This document shows positions 59,913 through 64,000 of a stretch of 64,000 nt of DNA, one piece after another. The DNA is from Campylobacteraceae bacterium. Its GTDB lineage: Bacteria > Campylobacterota > Campylobacteria > Campylobacterales > Campylobacteraceae. The notes under the pieces were generated by a model, which made no database searches, was not told the origin of the DNA, and saw only the letters and a program-made list of their open reading frames with translations. Position numbers and translations under genes: made by a program. The stretch covers positions 62,001 through 126,000 of the forward strand of contig CAADYZ010000012.1 in assembly GCA_900753405.1 (NCBI GenBank), read 5' to 3'. Numbering within the stretch: position 1 is the stretch's first letter; each line of letters opens with the position of its first letter.

Positions 59913-61073
59913 TTTTGCTTCGGTTTTTTCTTTTTCTGCCTTCTCTTTTGCCATTTTTGCCAAGTCTTGCGCACTCATCTCAAACGGCACGGGATTAACC
60001 TGCTGTCCAACGCGGATCTTTTTAAAGTTGTCCATTACGATCATATCTCCGTCATTTAACCCTTGCGAGACGACTGCGTTAATGGCGTCTTGTGCGGCGA
60101 TTTTGATCACCCGTTTTTCGATCTTGCGCTCTTTGTTGATGACATAAACATAAGGGTTGCTGATGTCTTGTAAGATGGCGATTTGCGGAATTTCAAAGCC
60201 GTTTTTTTGCACAAATCCGTGTGTTGTCACAACTGCAAAACTCCCCGTTCTCAACACGAAATTTGGGTTGTTAAATTTGGCTTTTGCCGCCGCGGTTGCG
60301 CTTTTTTCGTCAAAGACATTGTCGATGAATTCAAGTGTTCCGTTAAACTCTTGGTTGCCGATTTTAAGCGTCACTAGCGAGTTTAGCTGCTCCCACGCTC
60401 CGTTTTGCATATTCTCGTCAATCGTCAGCTTCTGCGTGTCGCTGATGGCAAATTTTGCGTAAATTGGGTCAAGTTGCGTGAGCCTAACGAGCGCTCCGTC
60501 ACTTGGAGAGACATAACTCCCCACGCTCTTTTGAGTGTCTGCGACAACGCCGTCAAACGGCGCGGTAACCTCCGCGTAACTTAGGTCGATCTCAGCGTTT
60601 GTAAGGCTGGCCTTTGCTTGCGCGACATTTGCCCTAGCACTCTCGTATTTTGCCGTAGCAGCGTCAAATTCGCTTTGAGAGAGCGCTTTTTTCTTAAACA
60701 AATTTAGCGAGCGTTTGTAGTCGGCTTCGGCGTTTTTGTAAGAAGCCTGAGTCGCCCTTAAATTCGCCGCCGCGACATCATACGCCGCTTTGTATTTTGC
60801 CTTGTCGATGGCGTAAAGTTTGTCGCCTTTTTTCACGCTTTGTCCCGCTTTGAAAAACTGCTCTTCGATCGTGCCTGTAACCTTTGCTCGCACGACCACA
60901 TCCAGCTCGCTGACGATTTGCGCGCTAAAACTCATCTTAATCGGCACATCCTTCATCTGCGCAACCATCATCCCAACAGGCAGTGTTGGCGTTTGTTTTT
61001 GCACGACCTCGTCTTTACAACCAACCAAAATCATCATCGCACAAAATAGCGCGCTAAGTTTGATTTTTGACAT
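59910..61073 (-). CDS. cmeA: Periplasmic membrane-fusion protein CmeA
   Basis: 387 residues. CmeA bridges CmeB and CmeC. It is a lipoprotein (MSKIKLSALFCAMMILVGCK, lipid Cys near 19). Membrane-fusion features: VVVRAKVTGTIEEQFFKAGQ, VKKGDKLYAIDKAKY, the alpha-hairpin ANLRATQASYKNAEADYKRS to SQSEFDAATAKYESARANVA, LSYAEVTAPFDGVVADTQKS, VGSYVSPSDGALVRLTQLDP, and a Lys/Glu tail (KMAKEKAEKEKTEAK). Start follows AAAAAGGATACAG. A CmeR-type operator precedes the gene. The stop codon is part of a dispersed repeat and 44 bp separate it from cmeB. Confidence 0.96.
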   Translation of the reverse strand: MSKIKLSALFCAMMILVGCKDEVVQKQTPTLPVGMMVAQMKDVPIKMSFSAQIVSELDVVVRAKVTGTIEEQFFKAGQSVKKGDKLYAIDKAKYKAAYDVAAANLRATQASYKNAEADYKRSLNLFKKKALSQSEFDAATAKYESARANVAQAKASLTNAEIDLSYAEVTAPFDGVVADTQKSVGSYVSPSDGALVRLTQLDPIYAKFAISDTQKLTIDENMQNGAWEQLNSLVTLKIGNQEFNGTLEFIDNVFDEKSATAAAKAKFNNPNFVLRTGSFAVVTTHGFVQKNGFEIPQIAILQDISNPYVYVINKERKIEKRVIKIAAQDAINAVVSQGLNDGDMIVMDNFKKIRVGQQVNPVPFEMSAQDLAKMAKEKAEKEKTEAK

Positions 61074-61095
61074 CTGTATCCTTTTTGTAAAATTT

Positions 61096-61126
61096 TGTAA
61101 TTTGGATTACACAAAAAGCGATTTTA
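61096..61126 (-). promoter_or_regulatory. cmeA promoter with a CmeR-type operator
   Basis: TGTAATttggATTACA (61096-61111), a perfect 6-bp inverted repeat with a 4-bp spacer, is almost identical in its arms to the operator bound by CmeR in C. jejuni (TGTAAT-N4-ATTACA). Minus-strand TAAAAT at 61121-61126 is the likely -10, so the operator covers the start of transcription. The cmeR gene itself is not next to the operon in this window. Confidence 0.65.
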
Positions 61127-61190
61127 ACACTTTTTTGTTAATAAAAGATTAAACAACACAATAAATTTGTAATATTTTCACTAATTGCCG

Positions 61191-61212
61191 CCGCCAAATT
61201 CGAATTTGGCGG
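61191..61212 (-). terminator. 22-bp perfect palindrome after map
   Basis: CCGCCAAATTCG and its exact reverse complement, centred on AATTCGAATT; 5 bp past the map stop. Probable terminator of map before the cmeA control region. Confidence 0.65.
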
Positions 61213-61217
61213 GTTTG

Positions 61218-61976
61218 TTAAATGGCGCTTAAAACAACTGGCTTTGAGTTGATGATCGCGATGCAGTTTTCGTAATGACTCGTGCGGAGTCCATCCTCGC
61301 TTCTAACCGCCCAGCCGTCTTTGTCGATGCGTGGGCGCGGGCTTTTTTGGCAGATCATCGGTTCGATGCAAAAGACCATTCCTTCGCGGATTTTTGGACC
61401 GCTTTTTGCGTTTTGGTAGTGAAAATAATTTGGAATTTCAGGCTCTTCGTGCGGCTTTCTGCCGATGCCGTGTCCGCAAAAATCTTCAAGCGCGGCGTAG
61501 CCTTTGCTTGTGATGAAATCGCCAATTTTTGCGCTCAGCTCTTTAAAATGCATTCCAACTCGAATTTGGCTTAATGCAAAGTCAAATGCGTCTTTTGCAA
61601 CGCCGATTAACGCCTCATCTTCTTTTGAGATTTCGCCAACGCCGTAAGTCCTTGCGCTGTCACCAAAAAAGCCGCCTAAATTCGCACCCAAATCCACGCT
61701 GACGATGTCGCCGTTTTGGAGTTTGTAGTCGCTTGGGATGCCGTGGATGACGACTTCATTAACGCTAATGCAAGCGGTGTTTGGAAAGCCGTAAAGCCCT
61801 TTAAACGCGGGTTTTGCGCCACTTTTTAGGATCATCTCCTCGCACTTTGCGTCAATCTCTTTTAAGCTCATTTGCGGGGCGATGAAGCCGTTTAAAAACT
61901 CTAAAACCTCAGCGACAATTCGGTTTGCCGCGGCGATTTTTTCGATATCCTTTTTTTGGTAGATGTTAATCGACAT
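61218..61976 (-). CDS. map: Type I methionine aminopeptidase
   Basis: 252 residues. Map removes the initiator Met from new proteins, in the cytoplasm, with two metal ions. Ligand motifs: VIHGIPSDYKLQNGDIVSVD, ANLGGFFGDSARTYGVG (two Asp), EDFCGHGIGRKPHEEPEIPN (His), VFCIEPMICQ (Glu), and SHYENCIAI (Glu). ATG 61976 is preferred to TTG 61979. It lies between rlpA and cmeA, all on the minus strand; a repeat-based palindrome follows its stop. A repeat copy (61993-62018) lies between it and rlpA. Confidence 0.95.
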   Translation of the reverse strand: MSINIYQKKDIEKIAAANRIVAEVLEFLNGFIAPQMSLKEIDAKCEEMILKSGAKPAFKGLYGFPNTACISVNEVVIHGIPSDYKLQNGDIVSVDLGANLGGFFGDSARTYGVGEISKEDEALIGVAKDAFDFALSQIRVGMHFKELSAKIGDFITSKGYAALEDFCGHGIGRKPHEEPEIPNYFHYQNAKSGPKIREGMVFCIEPMICQKSPRPRIDKDGWAVRSEDGLRTSHYENCIAIINSKPVVLSAI

Positions 61977-62019
61977 CAAAATCCTTTAATAAATCAAATT
62001 CGGTTTTTGCAATTTAGCG

Positions 62020-62988
62020 TCAAAAGTCGCGCGACAAAAACGCGCCATTCACCCGCCCGCTCGCGACAAACTGCCTCGCTGCCGACTCACTCTCAAAGGT
62101 CACAAACACGCGATATAAATCCCCGCTGTAACGCTTGATGGCGGTGCTAAACGAGTTGAAGCGTTTTTGGTGCGCCCGCGCGCTGCCTTCGTCTCTAAAC
62201 GAGCCGACTTGAACGCCAAATTTGCTATTTACCACCGCTTTTTGCGCAACGCTTGTCTCAACTGGCGTGGCTTGAATATTTTGCAAGGCGCTCACGGCTG
62301 GGTTTTGGGCGATGGTGATCGGTTTGTCGATGGCGTTTTGCTCGCTAGTTTGTGTCAAATTCGAATTTGACAAATTTTTTGCCTCGTGTGAAGCGGAGTT
62401 TTGCAAGGCGTAAATGTGCGTCTCATCCGCCGTTTTGCGTTGCGTGTAGGTCTGCACTGAGCTTTGAGTTAGCAGCTTCTCGCCGCCCTTTACTCGCACG
62501 ATGCTAGGCTCGGCGTTTTTGGCGTTTGCGCTGTAAAAGCCAACCACCGTTAGCCTCACGCGCGCCGTGCCGTATTTATGGACATCGAGCTTCTTTGCCG
62601 CCGCTTTTGAGAGGTCGATGATCCTCCCGCTGACAAACGGACCGCGATCGTTAATCCTAACTTCGGCTTTCTTGCCGTTTTCTAGGTTTAAAACCTCGAC
62701 AATTGTATTCATCGGCATTGTCTTGTGCGCTGCGGTGAGGCTGTGCATATCATACTTCTCGCCGTTGCTAGTCAGCCGTCCGTGAAAGTCAGGTCCATAC
62801 CAACTTGCGATGCCGACTTCGGTTTGACCTTTGATGACATTTTGAGGCTGGTAGATCACGCCGCCGACCGTGTAAGTTTTCATCGTTGCGCGGTGCATTT
62901 GCTCGGTGTCGATCACCTTCACTGAGCATCCAGTAAGCAAGAGCAACACCGCCGCGAAAGTTAAATATTTCACACAACCAAAACGCAT
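62020..62988 (-). CDS. rlpA: RlpA-family septal lytic transglycosylase with SPOR domain
   Basis: 322 residues. RlpA cuts peptidoglycan glycan strands lacking peptide stems, at the septum. Lipoprotein signal MRFGCVKYLTFAAVLLLLTG plus Cys. The double-psi barrel shows GIASWYGPDFHGRLTSNGEK, YDMHSLTAAHKTMPMNTIVE, VRINDRGPFVSGRIIDLSKA. The C-terminal SPOR domain (about 245-322) begins NSKFGVQVGSFRDEGSARAH and binds denuded glycans. The Ser/Gln/Asn-rich linker has a translated dispersed repeat, NLSNSNLTQTSEQNA (about 62356). Start ATG follows GGAGTTAAT. Confidence 0.94.
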   Translation of the reverse strand: MRFGCVKYLTFAAVLLLLTGCSVKVIDTEQMHRATMKTYTVGGVIYQPQNVIKGQTEVGIASWYGPDFHGRLTSNGEKYDMHSLTAAHKTMPMNTIVEVLNLENGKKAEVRINDRGPFVSGRIIDLSKAAAKKLDVHKYGTARVRLTVVGFYSANAKNAEPSIVRVKGGEKLLTQSSVQTYTQRKTADETHIYALQNSASHEAKNLSNSNLTQTSEQNAIDKPITIAQNPAVSALQNIQATPVETSVAQKAVVNSKFGVQVGSFRDEGSARAHQKRFNSFSTAIKRYSGDLYRVFVTFESESAARQFVASGRVNGAFLSRDF

Positions 62989-63059
62989 ATTAACTCCTTT
63001 AAGCGGGGCGATTTTACGAAAAAATCACTTTAAATTTGGTTAAATTCAAATTACTTTGC

Positions 63060-63065
63060 TAAAAT
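63060..63065 (+). promoter_or_regulatory. lepA promoter -10 element
   Basis: TAAAAT in TTACTTTGCTAAAATCC, 31 bp before the lepA start. Confidence 0.5.
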
Positions 63066-63095
63066 CCTAGCTTCAACTTACATTTAGGACGCAAG

Positions 63096-64000
63096 ATGAG
63101 TCAAATTCGAAATTTCAGTATCATCGCCCACATCGACCACGGAAAAAGCACTTTGGCTGATAGACTAATTAGCGAATGCGGGGCGATTGACGCGCGGCAG
63201 ATGAGTTCGCAGGTTATGGACACGATGGACATCGAAAAAGAACGCGGAATTACCATCAAAGCCCAATCCGTCCGCCTAAACTACAAGGACTTCATCCTCA
63301 ACCTCATCGACACTCCGGGGCATGTGGATTTTAGTTACGAAGTTAGCCGCTCTCTTGCAAGTTGCGAAGGGGCGTTGCTTGTTGTGGATGCGTCACAAGG
63401 CGTTGAAGCACAGACGATCGCCAATGTTTATATCGCGCTTGAAAATAACCTTGAAATCATCCCCGTCATCAACAAAATCGACCTTCCCTCAGCTGATCCT
63501 GCGCGAGTTAAAGAGGAGATCGAGCATATCATCGGGCTTGATTGCAGCGAGGCGATCGAAGTTAGCGCAAAAAGCGGCGTTGGCATCGCCGAGCTTTTAG
63601 AGGCGATCGTCACGCGAATTCCTGCGCCAAAAACTCCGCTAAACGAGCCGCTAAAAGCGCTCATTTACGACAGCTGGTTTGACAACTACTTAGGCGCGCT
63701 TGCGTTGGTGAGGGTTTATGAAGGCGAGATTAAGGTCGGTGACGAGGTTTTGGTGATGGGCACTGGGCGGCGTCACGAGGTTTTGAATTTGATGTTCCCG
63801 CATCCGCTTTCACCTGTCAAAACCAAGAGTGTCAAAGCTGGTGAGATCGGCATTGTCGTTTTGGGCTTAAAAACGGTGAGTGATGTTCAAGTTGGGGATA
63901 CGATCACGCATTTTGCAAAGCAAGCAAGCGAGCCGATCGCTGGTTTTGAGCAGGCAAAGCCATTTGTTTTTGCAGGGCTTTACCCGATCGAAACCGACAA
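63096..64000 (+). CDS. lepA: Elongation factor 4 (LepA), N-terminal part
   Basis: The reading frame runs off the right edge after about 301 residues; full LepA has about 595. It is a translational GTPase that back-translocates or helps initiation on the ribosome. G motifs: IIAHIDHGKSTLADRLI (G1), DTMDIEKERGITIKAQSV (G2), LIDTPGHVDFSYEV (G3), NKIDLP (G4), and VSAKSGVGIAELLEAI (G5), followed by domain II. The start ATG 63096 follows GGACGCAAG. Confidence 0.97.
   Translation, partial: MSQIRNFSIIAHIDHGKSTLADRLISECGAIDARQMSSQVMDTMDIEKERGITIKAQSVRLNYKDFILNLIDTPGHVDFSYEVSRSLASCEGALLVVDASQGVEAQTIANVYIALENNLEIIPVINKIDLPSADPARVKEEIEHIIGLDCSEAIEVSAKSGVGIAELLEAIVTRIPAPKTPLNEPLKALIYDSWFDNYLGALALVRVYEGEIKVGDEVLVMGTGRRHEVLNLMFPHPLSPVKTKSVKAGEIGIVVLGLKTVSDVQVGDTITHFAKQASEPIAGFEQAKPFVFAGLYPIETD

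Noticed and set aside
1..64000. CRISPR array
   Set aside because: Repeats are dispersed and degenerate, not equally spaced with unique spacers; no cas genes are present.

Overview
The window is a 64 kb piece of a campylobacterial (epsilonproteobacterial) chromosome, most likely a non-thermophilic, relatively GC-rich Campylobacter of the oral type; species is not assigned. The evidence is gene content and order: eno / FtsB-like / AMIN-domain protein beside rpsT, prfA and recA; the futalosine menaquinone gene mqnD; nspC (carboxynorspermidine decarboxylase) plus agmatine deiminase and N-carbamoylputrescine amidase; a cmeABC-type RND pump preceded by a CmeR-like operator; addAB instead of recBCD; and a tmRNA tag ending in APAYAKVA. 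Nearly all of it is core genome. The ends cut yebC (left) and lepA (right).

Layout. 1-17.5 kb is almost entirely minus strand: addAB, nspC, two unassigned genes, tkt, ubiX, feoAB, a 2-Cys peroxiredoxin, a Dus enzyme, a PurO-like IMP cyclohydrolase and gltX. 18-22.7 kb is plus strand: eno, a divisome-type coiled coil, an AMIN protein, rpsT, prfA, recA. 23-28.3 kb is minus: ssrA (tmRNA), an AT-rich DUF262/DUF1524 GmrSD-type nuclease that looks acquired, rpsI-rplM, a Pro/Glu-rich lipoprotein and ppx. 28.4-37.2 kb is plus: a 1000-residue protein whose C-terminus is a cation-diffusion-facilitator domain, a phosphoglycosyl transferase, ilvBN, lpxD, pepD. 37.2-45.7 kb is mixed: VUT transporter, cupin/HxlR divergent pair, an accD-rlmH-dksA-membrane protein operon, aguB, rpoD, aguA. 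45.8-51.1 kb is plus: an outer-membrane barrel, mqnD, gmhB, a pilin-like protein, hisS, fumC. 51.3-63 kb is minus: a CAU tRNA, glf with a DUF4422 protein, an OmpA protein with two OmpA domains, cmeABC, map and rlpA; then lepA on plus.

The most striking signal is not a gene. A short degenerate sequence, TCAAATTyGrTTTTrrCAAA or its complement, recurs about 70 times by eye count, roughly once per kb, on both strands. It lies between genes (often as inverted pairs or near-perfect palindromes just after stop codons, where it can act as a terminator), overlaps stop codons (TAG followed by TCAAATTCGG at the ends of five genes), and lies inside reading frames, where it is translated as SKSNL, KFDFD or KTEFE peptides. 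Every copy is centred on RAATTY, the motif whose adenine methylation marks DNA for uptake in Campylobacter jejuni. I propose it as an undescribed DUS/USS-like or REP-like element. No full copy was found in the AT-rich DUF262 gene.

Shared functions: aguA and aguB make putrescine from agmatine and nspC completes the carboxyspermidine route; ubiX and mqnD serve quinone/UbiD chemistry; lpxD, gmhB, glf, DUF4422 and the phosphoglycosyl transferase build surface glycans and lipid A; cmeABC, the peroxiredoxin and the HxlR/cupin pair belong to stress and efflux.
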